DNA of 64,000 nucleotides. Source: Chloroflexota bacterium. GTDB lineage: Bacteria; Chloroflexota; Dormibacteria; Aeolococcales; Aeolococcaceae. Positions within the stretch are counted from its first letter, which is position 1, and every line of letters starts with the position of its first letter. Shown piece by piece: positions 29,045 to 37,387 of the stretch. The DNA is taken from assembly GCA_005880985.1 (NCBI GenBank), contig VBIQ01000017.1, positions 1 through 64,000 of the forward strand, written 5' to 3'. The notes under the pieces are model-generated. The model did no database searches. It was not told where the DNA came from and saw only the letters and a list, made by a program, of their open reading frames with translations. Made by a program: the position numbers and the translations under genes.

Positions 29045-29899
29045 CTACCGTGGCGGACGCCGCGCCAGGTAGGCCCGAAGCCCCTCCTGCCAGGGGGGCA
29101 GCGGGGCCTCGCCGAGCAGCCGCCAGACACGGTTGTCGAGCACCGAATACGAGGGTCGTCGGGCCGCCCCGCCGTAGTCGGCGCTGCTGACCGCCGTCAC
29201 CGGCACCTCCGGGCAGTCGGCCTCGGCGAGGGTTGCCTCGGCGAAGCCGTGCCACGTCGTCTCCCCGCTGTTGGTCAGGTGCACCACCGCGTCTCCGACC
29301 CCGCGCTCGAGCAGCCGCACCAGCGCCGGGGCCAGGTGGCCGGTCCAGGTCGGGCAGCCGTGCTGATCGTCGACGACCCGCAGCGGACTGCTCTGGCTGG
29401 CCCTCCGCAGGATGCTGAGAACAAAGTTGGGCCCGTCCTGGCCATACAACCACGAGGTGCGGACGACCAGGCTGTCAGGGGAGACCCTGCGCACCTCGTT
29501 CTCCCCGGCCAGCTTGCTGGCGCCGTACACGTTGAGCGGACGCGGCGTCACCGACTCCGCGATGGGGTGCGGCGAGCTGCCGTCGAAGACATAGTCGGTG
29601 CTCAGGTGGCAGAGCCTCACCCGATTCTCGACGCACGCCTCGGCCAGGGTACGAGGTCCCAGAGCATTGACGCGATAGGCGGCATCGGGATCGGACTCGG
29701 CAGCGTCGACGCGGGTCCATGCCGCGCAGTTGACCACGACGTCGGGACGGTGCGCCTCGAGGGCCGCGCCGACACCGCCGGCATCGGTGACGTCGCAATC
29801 GCGTCGGGTGAGGCCAATCGCCACGTGGCCCCGGGCGGTCAGCACCGGCACCAGCTCACGCCCCAGCTGCCCACCGGCGCCGGTGACCACGACCCGCAT
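29045..29899 (-). CDS. rmlD: dTDP-4-dehydrorhamnose reductase
   Basis: 284 residues from an ATG at 29899, 1 nt after the rmlB stop. The upstream extension is a shadow of rmlB. NAD(P)-binding 'VVTGAGGQLGRELVPVL', 'TDYVFDG' and the active-site Tyr/Lys in 'NVYGASKLAGENEV' are intact, as is 'RTSWLYGQDGPNFVLSIL'. It carries out the last step of the pathway, reducing dTDP-4-keto-L-rhamnose to dTDP-L-rhamnose in the cytoplasm. Length fits the family (about 280-300). Gene order in the operon is rmlA, C, B, D. Confidence 0.94.
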   Translation of the reverse strand: MRVVVTGAGGQLGRELVPVLTARGHVAIGLTRRDCDVTDAGGVGAALEAHRPDVVVNCAAWTRVDAAESDPDAAYRVNALGPRTLAEACVENRVRLCHLSTDYVFDGSSPHPIAESVTPRPLNVYGASKLAGENEVRRVSPDSLVVRTSWLYGQDGPNFVLSILRRASQSSPLRVVDDQHGCPTWTGHLAPALVRLLERGVGDAVVHLTNSGETTWHGFAEATLAEADCPEVPVTAVSSADYGGAARRPSYSVLDNRVWRLLGEAPLPPWQEGLRAYLARRPPR

Positions 29900-29900
29900 G

Positions 29901-30920
29901 TCAGCTCGACGCCGCCCCGGTCGACAGGGGCCGGTAGTTGCGGCGGTAGAACTCCCAGAACTCCCCGGACTTGAGCGGGCGCCACCACTGCTCGTGGTCG
30001 CGGTACCAGCGCACCGTCTCCTCCATACCGTTGGGAAGGTCGATCTTCGGGACCCAGCCCAGAGCACCGAGCTTGGTGGAGTCGACCGCGTAGCGCCGGT
30101 CGTGGCCGGGACGGTCGGTGACGAACTGCTTCAGCGATTCCGGCAGTCCCAGCAGCCGCAGCACCATGTCCGCCACGTCAACGCCGCTGACCTCGTTGCC
30201 GGTGCCGAGGTTGTAGTCCTCTCCGGGCCTCCCGTGGCGCAGGGCGAGGTCGATCCCGCGGCAGTGATCTTCGACGTGGAGGTAGTCACGCAGCGCCCCG
30301 CCGTCACCGTAGATCGGCAGCGGCAGCCCATCGATGGCGTTGGTGATGAACAGAGGGATGATCTTCTCGGGGTATTGATGGGGCCCGTAGGTGTTGCAGC
30401 CGCGGGTGACGATCGCCGGCAGCCCGAAGGAGGCCCGGTATGCTGCCACCAGCATCTCGCCACCGGCCTTGCTGGCGGAGTAGGGGCTGCGGGGCCGCAT
30501 CGGAGCGGACTCGAGGCTGCGCCCGCTGCGCACCTCCCCGTACACCTCATCGGTGCTGACCTGCAGAAAGCGCCGATGCCCGGCCCCGCGCGCCGCTTCG
30601 AGAAGCACATAGGTGCCGAAGACGTCGGTCTGGATGAAATGACCGGGAGCCTCCAGGGAACGGTCGACGTGGGACTCGGCAGCGAAGTTGACGATCACGT
30701 CCACCTCGCCGGCCAGCGTCCCCACCAGTGTCGCGTCGCAGATGTCACCGCGCACCAGGCGGTAGCGGGGGTCGTGCGCGACCGCCTCCAGGTTGGCGAG
30801 ATTGCCCGCGTAGGTCAGCTTGTCGAGCACGACCACGCTGTCCTCTGGATGCTCGTTCAGAGTCATCCGCACGAAGGCGCTGCCGATGAAGCCGGCGCCA
30901 CCGGTGATCAGCAGTCGCAT
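29901..30920 (-). CDS. rmlB: dTDP-glucose 4,6-dehydratase
   Basis: 339 residues. The NAD site 'LITGGAGFIGSAFV', the catalytic triad region 'VSTDEVYGEVRSG' and 'SPYSASKAGGEMLVAAYRAS' (Y-x3-K), and 'RGCNTYGPHQYPEKIIPLF' are all canonical. It converts dTDP-D-glucose to the 4-keto-6-deoxy intermediate. It is followed after 1 nt by rmlD and preceded by rmlC, with a 12-bp palindrome CTAGCCGGCTAG (30924-30935) in the short gap. Confidence 0.95.
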   Translation of the reverse strand: MRLLITGGAGFIGSAFVRMTLNEHPEDSVVVLDKLTYAGNLANLEAVAHDPRYRLVRGDICDATLVGTLAGEVDVIVNFAAESHVDRSLEAPGHFIQTDVFGTYVLLEAARGAGHRRFLQVSTDEVYGEVRSGRSLESAPMRPRSPYSASKAGGEMLVAAYRASFGLPAIVTRGCNTYGPHQYPEKIIPLFITNAIDGLPLPIYGDGGALRDYLHVEDHCRGIDLALRHGRPGEDYNLGTGNEVSGVDVADMVLRLLGLPESLKQFVTDRPGHDRRYAVDSTKLGALGWVPKIDLPNGMEETVRWYRDHEQWWRPLKSGEFWEFYRRNYRPLSTGAASS

Positions 30921-30931
30921 CCGCTAGCCGG

Positions 30932-31510
30932 CTAGATATTGGCGATCGACCAGTCGAAGTCGATTCGCTCGTCGTTCCATGCGATCCGCCCCTCGTCGGG
31001 GTCCGCGGGGTTGTAGGGCTCGGTGACGTAGTAGCAGAGGAGGACGTCGCGCAGATCGAGCACCTGGAAGCCGTGAGCGACGAAGGGAGGGATGGCGACG
31101 ACTCGCGGCGAGTGCTCGCCGATCACCATCGTCTGCAGCCGGCCAGCCGTCGGCGACTCCTCGCGCAGGTCGAGCAGGACGATGCGGGCGTTGCCCTGGA
31201 CCACGTCCCAGTAGTCCCACTGCCGCTTGTGCCAGTGGAAGGCCTTGATCAGCTCCGGCGGGTTGCCGCCACGGGCGTAGCTGAGGCTGCGCGACATCTG
31301 GGCGAAGGGCTGCTCCGGGAGGAAGGGCCGGCCCGCGTCATCGCGGTCACCGCGCTTGAGCTGCTCGGTGAAGAAGCCGCGCTCGTCGGCGTGGCGCACG
31401 AGCGTCTTCACCAGCACTCCGTCGATGGAGCCGAGACGGTCTCGCAGAGGCTGCTCTCGCATGCCATCGAGGACGCGCTCCATCGACTCGGTCATCGCCA
31501 TCCATGCCAC
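30932..31510 (-). CDS. rmlC: dTDP-4-dehydrorhamnose 3,5-epimerase-like cupin
   Basis: 192 residues. 'HADERGFFTEQLKRGD', 'AFHWHKRQWDYWDVVQGNAR', 'VAIPPFVAHGFQVLD' and 'CYYVTEPYNPADPDEGRIAW' follow the RmlC cupin plan, including the Tyr near the C-terminus, but the usual RGLHYQ segment is replaced by FHWHKRQ. It inverts C3 and C5 of the 4-keto sugar. The frame opens with GTG at 31510, directly after the rmlA stop. In-frame ATGs at 31501 and 31495 are alternative starts, and no SD decides between them. Position within rmlACBD supports the assignment despite the divergence. Confidence 0.85.
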   Translation of the reverse strand: MAWMAMTESMERVLDGMREQPLRDRLGSIDGVLVKTLVRHADERGFFTEQLKRGDRDDAGRPFLPEQPFAQMSRSLSYARGGNPPELIKAFHWHKRQWDYWDVVQGNARIVLLDLREESPTAGRLQTMVIGEHSPRVVAIPPFVAHGFQVLDLRDVLLCYYVTEPYNPADPDEGRIAWNDERIDFDWSIANI

Positions 31511-32575
31511 TTACGGCAGTTCCAGCAGGGAGTGATCGCCGATCATCAGGCGCAAGGCGCGAGGCCGGACGGGGCGGCTGCGCACCTCGCACTCCTTGCC
31601 GATCAGTGAGGACTCGATCTTGCCGCGCACGCCGTCGATGCGGCTGCTCGCCAGCACGATGCTGTGCTCCACCTCGGCCCGGCGGATCAGGCAGTCGCCG
31701 GCGATCGAGGTGAAGGGGCCGATATAGGCGTCCTCGATGATCGTGCCCGGACCGATGATCACCGGGCCGCGGACCACGCAGTCGCGCAGCTGCGCACCCT
31801 TCTCGACCACCACCTTGCCCTCGATGCGGACGTCCTCGCCGACCTGGCCCTCGATGCGTCGCTCCAGGCCGTCGAGGATGATGCGGTTGGCCTCCAGCAT
31901 GTCCTCGAGGTGTCCGGTGTCCTTCCACCATCCGCTGATGACGTGGGGCACCACCGAGGCGCCATCGTCGATCAGTCGCTGGATCGCATCGGTGATCTCC
32001 AGCTCGCCACGGGCGCTCGGTGTGATCTGGCTGATGGCGTCGAAGATCCGAGAGGAGAAAAGGTAGACACCGACCAGGGCGAGGTCGGTGGCCGGGGTGG
32101 GCGGCTTCTCGATCAGCCGTACCACCCGACCGCTCTCGAGCTCGGCCACCCCGAATCGCTGCGGTTCCGGCACCCGGGCGAGCAGGATCATCGCGTCAGG
32201 AGACTCGCGGCGGAATTCGTCGACCAGCGGGGTGATGCCGTCGCGGATCAGGTTGTCACCGAGATACATGACGAAGCGGTCGTCTCCCAGCCATTCCCGG
32301 GCGGTGAGCACCGCGTGAGCAAGGCCGAGCGGCGCTTCCTGGGGGATATAGGTCACACACGCCCCGAAGTGTGATCCGTCGCCGACCGCTGCCCGCACCT
32401 CGTCGCCGGTGTCGCCGATGATGATGCCGATGTCGGTGACGCCCGATGCCACCAGCGCCTCCAGGCCGTAGAAGATGATGGGCTTGTTGGCGATGGGCAC
32501 CAGCTGCTTGGCGCTGGTGTGGGTGATGGGGCGCAGGCGGGTTCCCTTACCCCCGCTGAGGACCAGCCCCTTCAT
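31511..32575 (-). CDS. rmlA: Glucose-1-phosphate thymidylyltransferase, long form
   Basis: 354 residues from the ATG at 32575 ('MKGLVLSGGKGTRLRPIT'). The frame is open further upstream but that part is unrelated in composition. 'AKQLVPIANKPIIFYGLEAL', 'MYLGDNLIRDGI' and 'VISGWWKDTGHLEDMLEAN' identify the nucleotidyltransferase. Residues about 255-345 form a left-handed beta-helix ('CVVRGPVIIGPGTIIEDAYI'), as in the long StrD-type enzymes of about 355 residues. It makes dTDP-glucose from dTTP and glucose-1-phosphate, the entry step for rhamnose. Confidence 0.94.
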   Translation of the reverse strand: MKGLVLSGGKGTRLRPITHTSAKQLVPIANKPIIFYGLEALVASGVTDIGIIIGDTGDEVRAAVGDGSHFGACVTYIPQEAPLGLAHAVLTAREWLGDDRFVMYLGDNLIRDGITPLVDEFRRESPDAMILLARVPEPQRFGVAELESGRVVRLIEKPPTPATDLALVGVYLFSSRIFDAISQITPSARGELEITDAIQRLIDDGASVVPHVISGWWKDTGHLEDMLEANRIILDGLERRIEGQVGEDVRIEGKVVVEKGAQLRDCVVRGPVIIGPGTIIEDAYIGPFTSIAGDCLIRRAEVEHSIVLASSRIDGVRGKIESSLIGKECEVRSRPVRPRALRLMIGDHSLLELP

Positions 32576-32613
32576 GGCCGTGGGTCGGCGAGCATCACCG
32601 CCCGACCATAGCA

Positions 32614-33735
32614 TTACCCCGCGAGCCGCAGGTACACGTCCGCGGTCGCTGCGGCACAACGCTCCCAGGTGAAGCTGCGCGCCCAGCGCAGTCCCGCGTC
32701 CGCCCGGATGTGGCGCTGCTCACTGTCGCTGAGCAGCGGCAGCGTCGCGTGCACCATCGCCGCTGCGTCACCGTCAGCCACCACCAGGCCGGCGTCGCCG
32801 GCGACCTCCGGGATCGCCGAGTTGTCAAAGGCGACCACGGGAGTGCCGCACGCCATCGACTCCAGGAGGGGCAGCCCGAAACCCTCATAGGCCGAGGTGA
32901 AGAGCAGACACCGCGCCCCGGTGTAGAGCGCCGTCAACTCCTCGATCGGGACGTGTCCGATGAGACGGACGGCGCCGGCCATGCCGGCGGCTGTCACGGT
33001 TTGGCGCACCGACTCGGTGTACGCGCCCTGGTCACCGGGAATGATCAGCTCGACGGGATGCGTCCGGCGCAGCAGCCGCAGCACGTCGAGGAGCAGCGCG
33101 AGTCGCTTGTGGGGGTCGAAGACGCCGACGGTGAGCACATAGTCAGCGGCGATGCCGTGCCGCGCTCGCACCGCCGCCACCTCCGTCCGATCGACGGGAC
33201 GGAACCGCGGATCGACTCCATGGGGGATGGTGGCGATCCGCGCCGGGTCGACCCCCGCCATGCGGATGGCGTCGGCGGCGGTTGCCACCGACGGGGTGAT
33301 GACCGCGTCGGCCCGGCGGAGCAAGCGCAGCGCCAGCAGTCGCTCCCGACGCATCCACCGATAGTCCTCGGCGAAGTGGAAGGGGATCAGGTCGTGGACC
33401 GTCACCACCACCGGGATCCGCGCCACCGCCGGCTGGGCCCACTCCACCGCGTGGTAGAGGCAGTAGCGATGCCGCGCGAGCGCGGCGGCGACGAGGAAGG
33501 GATCGGCGGTTGGCTGCAGCCGGCGTTTGAGCCGCGGGATGCGCGGTCCCGCCCCGCAGCCCCAGCCGTCCGCCTCCGGAGGCGGTGGCGCGCCGGACGC
33601 GAGCATGAGGTCGATGGCGTCGACCATGCCCACCGCGGCGAGGGCGCCGATCAGGGAGCGGACGTAGGTGCCGATGCCGCGGGTGGCGGAGAGGTCCTGG
33701 AGCGGGCGGCCGTCGATGAGCAGTCGGCCCCTCAC
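32614..33735 (-). CDS. GT4 glycosyltransferase (WbaZ/mannosyltransferase-like)
   Basis: 373 residues from a GTG at 33735 overlapping the preceding stop (GTGA). 'RGIGTYVRSLIGAL' near the N-terminus, 'VVTVHDLIPFHFAEDYRW', 'VLTVGVFDPHKRLALLLDVL' and E-x7-E in 'SAYEGFGLPLLESMACGTP' are the standard series for the GT4 subgroup that includes mannosyl and rhamnosyl transferases of O-antigen loci. It is placed directly ahead of rmlA, so dTDP-rhamnose is a likely donor, though GDP-mannose-type donors are equally compatible. Confidence 0.87.
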   Translation of the reverse strand: MRGRLLIDGRPLQDLSATRGIGTYVRSLIGALAAVGMVDAIDLMLASGAPPPPEADGWGCGAGPRIPRLKRRLQPTADPFLVAAALARHRYCLYHAVEWAQPAVARIPVVVTVHDLIPFHFAEDYRWMRRERLLALRLLRRADAVITPSVATAADAIRMAGVDPARIATIPHGVDPRFRPVDRTEVAAVRARHGIAADYVLTVGVFDPHKRLALLLDVLRLLRRTHPVELIIPGDQGAYTESVRQTVTAAGMAGAVRLIGHVPIEELTALYTGARCLLFTSAYEGFGLPLLESMACGTPVVAFDNSAIPEVAGDAGLVVADGDAAAMVHATLPLLSDSEQRHIRADAGLRWARSFTWERCAAATADVYLRLAG

Positions 33736-34955
33736 ACTGCCCTCCCGTCTCCGGCCTCGGCGCCGGCGATCAGCCGGCGCAGACGCTCGTGCACCAGCTC
33801 CCAGCGGTAGGTGGCCGCGACGTAGCCGCGTCCGGCCTCGCCGAGGGCTGCGGCCCGCCCGCGATCGGTCAGCAGCGAGGCCGCCGCCGCCGCCAGCTCC
33901 CCGGCGCCGCGGTAGGTCATGGCGGCTCCGCTGCGGGCGCCCTGCCCGGCAAGCGCCGGGCTCGCCGCGTTGAGCAGCGCGGGGCGACCCAGCGACCAGG
34001 CCTCCAGCGCGAGGAGGCTGAGGCTCTCGTGGAAGCTGGGCACGACCACCGCGGCCGCGCCGGCGATGGCGTCCCAGCGCTCCTCCTCGGCCAGCCGGCC
34101 GGCCCGGACCACCCCGGGCTGCGGCGGCGCCGCCTGGCCGGCCTCGCCGGTCAGCACCAGCTGAGCGTCGGGGTGCCGCTGCCGCAGGACGGACATCCCG
34201 GCGAGGAGCTCCTCGAGCCCCTTGCCCGGGGTGGCCCGCCCTCCGTAGAGGAGATAGTCGCCCTCCAACCCGAGGCGCCGCCGGAATCTCTGCGGCTGGG
34301 GCAAGGGGGGTGGGTCCACCCCGACGGCGCCGACCGCGCTGGGCTTGTCGCGGGCCACCGGGTGGGCCCGCTCGAGCAGCGCGCGCTCCTCCTCTGTGCT
34401 GTACAGGAGCCCGCCCGCCGTGGCCACCGCGCCGCCGACGGCGCGGAGCCGCAGGGGAAGCTCGTCATGGGCGGCGGGGAGCATCAGGCGGGCTCCAGCG
34501 GCGGCTGAGAGGCCTCGCAGGGTCGGGAAGTACAGGTAGGGCATGAAGAGGGTCGGAGACGCCGGAGCGGCCGCCAGGGCGGCGATCAGGCCGGGCGTGT
34601 AGGGCCCCTGAGCGACGATCCAGGCCCGCTCCGGCCGCAGCCGCGGGGGGAGGCGGAAGAAGACCCGGCTGGCCTGCCGGAATGCCGCCGGCGCCCGCCG
34701 CCGCCGCACCGCGAAGCGGCGGACCCGGATGCCCTCCTCCTCGGCGGTGCCGGGCGGCCCGGCGTTCGCCCAGGTCTGGGCATCGACGGCGCAGGTGGTC
34801 CAGACCTCGACCTGCCATCCCCCGCCGTGGAGCGAGCGGGCAAGCTGGCGGGCCAGCGTCTCCACCCCGCCGATCACCCGGGGACCGTAGCGGGGGACGA
34901 CGATGCGCAGGCGGTCGGGGTCGGGCGAGGGCGAGGGGGAGGGCGTGGAGGTCAT
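33732..34955 (-). CDS. GT4 glycosyltransferase (type A of this locus)
   Basis: 407 residues. After a Ser-Pro repeat N-terminus it reads 'LRIVVPRYGPRVIGGVETLA' and 'VEVWTTCAVDAQTWANAG', the type A signature. The donor half has 'DYLLYGGRATPGKGLEELL' and E-x7-E in 'SFHESLSLLALEAWSLG'. It is the first gene of the rhamnose operon and lies divergent from the HTH-MntA gene with 87 nt between. It is similar in plan to the proteins at 17890, 44704 and 50938, so probably a duplicate adapted to another linkage. Confidence 0.83.
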   Translation of the reverse strand: MTSTPSPSPSPDPDRLRIVVPRYGPRVIGGVETLARQLARSLHGGGWQVEVWTTCAVDAQTWANAGPPGTAEEEGIRVRRFAVRRRRAPAAFRQASRVFFRLPPRLRPERAWIVAQGPYTPGLIAALAAAPASPTLFMPYLYFPTLRGLSAAAGARLMLPAAHDELPLRLRAVGGAVATAGGLLYSTEEERALLERAHPVARDKPSAVGAVGVDPPPLPQPQRFRRRLGLEGDYLLYGGRATPGKGLEELLAGMSVLRQRHPDAQLVLTGEAGQAAPPQPGVVRAGRLAEEERWDAIAGAAAVVVPSFHESLSLLALEAWSLGRPALLNAASPALAGQGARSGAAMTYRGAGELAAAAASLLTDRGRAAALGEAGRGYVAATYRWELVHERLRRLIAGAEAGDGRAV

Positions 34956-35010
34956 CGGCGCAACTCTGCCCGGGTTGTCTCACAAGCCGGGGAGGCCGTG
35001 ACGGCCCATC

Positions 35011-35036
35011 CGTAAGAGCTTACGATTCCGTAAGAT
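35011..35036 (+). promoter_or_regulatory. Operator and -10 region of the HTH-MntA/HepT operon
   Basis: CGTAAG (35011-35016), CTTACG (35019-35024) and a third CGTAAG (35029-35034) form an inverted repeat with a 2-nt spacer plus a direct copy. TAAGAT at 35031-35036 overlaps the third copy and ends 6 nt before the ATG at 35043, a good -10 in leaderless position. A protein bound to the CGTAAG sites would block the promoter, fitting autorepression by the HTH domain encoded next. Confidence 0.6.
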
Positions 35037-35042
35037 CAGGCC

Positions 35043-35534
35043 ATGGCAGACGCGCTCCTTGACGAGTGGCTCTCGGCCGTGGAGGCAGCCCGCTACCTCG
35101 GAGTCTCCCGACCGCGAATCCATCAGCTCGCGCGTCTCGGGGTCCTCGACGCGACCAGGATCGCAGGACGCCTCCTGGTCCATCGACGCTCGCTCGACGC
35201 CTGGGCCAGCAGCCACGGCTATCGGCGAGGCTGGCGGCCCAGAGATCTGCGAGAGCTGCGTTTCAAAAAGGCGGAGATCCTGGCCCTCGCCGGCAATCAC
35301 GGGGTGACCAATGTCCGCGTGTTCGGTTCCGTCGCCCGAGGCACCGCAGGCTCGTCGAGCGACGTGGACCTTGCCGTCGATCTCGATGAGGGCCGGACGG
35401 CAATGGATATCGCAGAGCTCGCCGCGGACCTCGAGGACTGCCTCGGGTGTCCAGTCGACATCGTGGTGGCCCGGCCACGCCAGAACGGCGATCAACGGGT
35501 GCGCGGCATCCTCTCAGACGCTGTTCTGCTGTGA
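35043..35534 (+). CDS. HTH (excisionase-type) fused to MntA-like minimal nucleotidyltransferase antitoxin
   Basis: 163 residues. Residues about 8-60 are a MerR/excisionase-type HTH ('LSAVEAARYLGVSRPRIHQL'). Residues about 75-163 are a minimal nucleotidyltransferase with 'GSVARGTAGSSSDVDLAVD', an exact G-S-x10-D-x-D site. Family knowledge: MntA antitoxins AMPylate a tyrosine of HepT to silence it, but most lack an N-terminal DNA-binding domain. Here the HTH likely provides autorepression at the CGTAAG repeats just upstream. The stop overlaps the toxin start (GTGA). Confidence 0.85.
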   Translation: MADALLDEWLSAVEAARYLGVSRPRIHQLARLGVLDATRIAGRLLVHRRSLDAWASSHGYRRGWRPRDLRELRFKKAEILALAGNHGVTNVRVFGSVARGTAGSSSDVDLAVDLDEGRTAMDIAELAADLEDCLGCPVDIVVARPRQNGDQRVRGILSDAVLL

Positions 35535-35884
35535 GTTCCGGCGACCCGAGGGAGCGGCGATACCTGGAGTACATCGGCGACAGCATCGAGCGTCTCCGCG
35601 CCTATTCGCCAGCGACGCTCCAGGAGTTCCTGGCTGATCCCGTGGCGCAGGATGCGATGGTGTGGCGGCTCCAGACCATCGCCGATGCGGCGCGAAACCA
35701 CGTGTCGGAGGAGGTGAAACGCCGCCACCCGCAGGTGCGCTGGCGCGCTGTCTACGGCTTCCGCAACATCGCGGCGCACGGCTATGCGGGGATGAATCTC
35801 GACCTCGTGTGGGAGATCGTCACTGAGCATCTGGCGCCGCTTCTCGACGCCGTTGAAGCGGAGCTCGGGCCGCGAGGCGACTGA
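35531..35884 (+). CDS. HepT-like HEPN (DUF86) toxin
   Basis: 117 residues from a GTG at 35531 coupled to the antitoxin stop. All-helical HEPN protein with 'FRNIAAHGYAGMNLDLVWEI': the R-x4-H-x-Y motif of HepT RNases is complete, including the Tyr that MntA AMPylates in characterised pairs. The N-terminal part 'RYLEYIGDSIERLRAYS' fits DUF86. The likely role is growth arrest by RNA cleavage when the antitoxin fails, for genome stability or phage defence. It lies as a two-gene island between surface glycan operons. Confidence 0.88.
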   Translation: MSSGDPRERRYLEYIGDSIERLRAYSPATLQEFLADPVAQDAMVWRLQTIADAARNHVSEEVKRRHPQVRWRAVYGFRNIAAHGYAGMNLDLVWEIVTEHLAPLLDAVEAELGPRGD

Positions 35885-35931
35885 TCACCGAGCCGGAGGG
35901 TTACCGACTGCAGGCCGGTCGGCTACGTGGA

Positions 35932-37290
35932 TCAGGAGCCGGCGATCCCCACCGCCGGCACCGCCGCCGGCTTGCCCGCTGCCGAGCCCTTGAACGGGGC
36001 GTCGCCGAAGCTGAAGATGCCGCCGTCGGCCGCGGCCAGCCAGTATCCGCCACCGCTTCCGGTGGAGCTCATCGCCACCACCGGTGAGCGCAGTCGCAGG
36101 GCGCCTGCCGAACCGTGGAAGCGGGCGTCGCCGAAGCTGAAGATGCCGCCGTCCGATGCCGTCAGCCAGTACCCGGCGCCGCTGGGAGTGCGGCTCATGG
36201 CGACGATGGGACGATTGAGATGCACCGCCCCGGTGCTGCCGCGGAAGCGGGCGTCGCCGAAGCTGAAGATGCCGCCGTCCGACGCGACCAGCCAGTAGCC
36301 ACGCCCGGTCGCGGTCGCCGCCATCCCGACCACCGGGCGGTTGAGGTGCATCGCCCCGGTCGAACCATAGAAGCGGGCGTCGCCGAAGCTGAAGATGCCG
36401 CCGTCGGAGGCGACCAGCCAGTAGCCGCCTCCGCTGGGGGTCGCCGCCACTCCGACGATGGGACGGTTGAGATGCACCGCCCCGGTGCTGCCGTGGAACT
36501 GGGCGTCGCCGTAGCTGAACACGCCGCCGTCCGTGGCCACCAGCCAGTAGCCGAAGCCGCTCGGCGTGCGGGCCATGCCCACCACCGGCTTGGCCAGGCG
36601 GTGACCACCGGTGTCACCCATGAAGTTGACGCCACCAAAGGCAGAAACGTGGCCGCCTGCAGAGGCGAGCAGGTAGCCGGGCTGCGGACCGCGGAGCCAG
36701 CCGAGCACCGGGAGTCCACCGCGACCGGCGACGGTGGTTCCCTGCATGGCAATACGCGCCGATCCGCTCGGATTGGCGTTGTCCCAGTTCTGCTCGACCA
36801 CGTCGACGTAGTTCGAGCCGGAGCCGGCCACAACCGAGATGTGACCCCAGGGGTTGCTCGGGCTGGGGCCGAGGACCAGCAAGTCACCGAAATCGGGAGC
36901 GCTGCCGCCACCGTTGGGGATCTGGATGAAGGGCACCCGCAGGTGCGGCGCTGCGGCCCACATCTGGAACGCCGCCGAGATCGGCCAGGTCGGCTGCTCC
37001 CCGAAGCGGACGGCCGCCCAGCGCTGTGCCAGCTCGACACACTCGAACTGCATTCCGTAGGCAGAGCTGCGATCCTGGTTGCCGTTTCCGTTGCTGTAGA
37101 CGTTGAGGTCGCCGAGCACGGCGGCGCCACCGGCCCAGGCGCCGCCGGGAACGAGCACCCGGCCCCACGGTTGCGGACCGCTCGCCACCGCGGTGACCGG
37201 CGGCATGCAGAGGGCCAGCGCCGATGTGGCGGCGACAAGGATCGCGATGCGACGCAGGCTGACGCCGACGTTGAAGATGCTGGGGGGCAT
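35932..37290 (-). CDS. Secreted CHAP-domain protein with six propeller-like repeats
   Basis: 452 residues with a signal peptide (residues 11-37, ending 'AVASG'). Residues about 60-200 form a CHAP amidase-like domain: 'FECVELAQRW' (catalytic Cys), 'PWGHISVVAG' (His) and 'VDVVEQNWDN' (polar third residue). Six repeats of about 42 residues follow ('GYWLVASDGGIFSFGDARFY'). CHAP domains usually hydrolyse peptidoglycan amide bonds. Similar repeats are frequent in exported proteins of high-GC soil bacteria and may form a beta-propeller. A TAGCAT box 7 nt before the ATG suggests a leaderless message. It is paralogous to the next gene upstream. Confidence 0.82.
   Translation of the reverse strand: MPPSIFNVGVSLRRIAILVAATSALALCMPPVTAVASGPQPWGRVLVPGGAWAGGAAVLGDLNVYSNGNGNQDRSSAYGMQFECVELAQRWAAVRFGEQPTWPISAAFQMWAAAPHLRVPFIQIPNGGGSAPDFGDLLVLGPSPSNPWGHISVVAGSGSNYVDVVEQNWDNANPSGSARIAMQGTTVAGRGGLPVLGWLRGPQPGYLLASAGGHVSAFGGVNFMGDTGGHRLAKPVVGMARTPSGFGYWLVATDGGVFSYGDAQFHGSTGAVHLNRPIVGVAATPSGGGYWLVASDGGIFSFGDARFYGSTGAMHLNRPVVGMAATATGRGYWLVASDGGIFSFGDARFRGSTGAVHLNRPIVAMSRTPSGAGYWLTASDGGIFSFGDARFHGSAGALRLRSPVVAMSSTGSGGGYWLAAADGGIFSFGDAPFKGSAAGKPAAVPAVGIAGS
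35935..36700 (-). repeat. Six protein-coding repeats of about 126 bp
   Basis: Tandem units encode the 'GYW-VASDGGIFSFGDA' repeats of the CHAP protein. The central copies are close at DNA level, while the first copy ('GYLLASAGGHVSAFGGV') and the last are diverged. Confidence 0.75.
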
Positions 37291-37297
37291 GCCCCCG

Positions 37298-37303
37298 ATG
37301 CTA
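37298..37303 (-). promoter_or_regulatory. -10 box, leaderless spacing, for the CHAP protein gene
   Basis: TAGCAT on the minus strand ends 7 nt before the ATG at 37290. The same hexamer sits at the same place ahead of the paralogue at 40060. A perfect TTGACA lies further upstream but at the wrong distance to be its -35. Confidence 0.45.
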
Positions 37304-37387
37304 TGGTCGGGCCCGGGCCACCGAACCGCCTACCGACTGTGTGTCAACCCTGCTGCAAAGGATCCGCGACTAATCGCCACTGAGGCG

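Noticed and set aside
30924-30935. 12-bp palindrome between rmlC and rmlB
   Set aside because: Short, includes the rmlC stop, and has no tail for a terminator or other sign of function.
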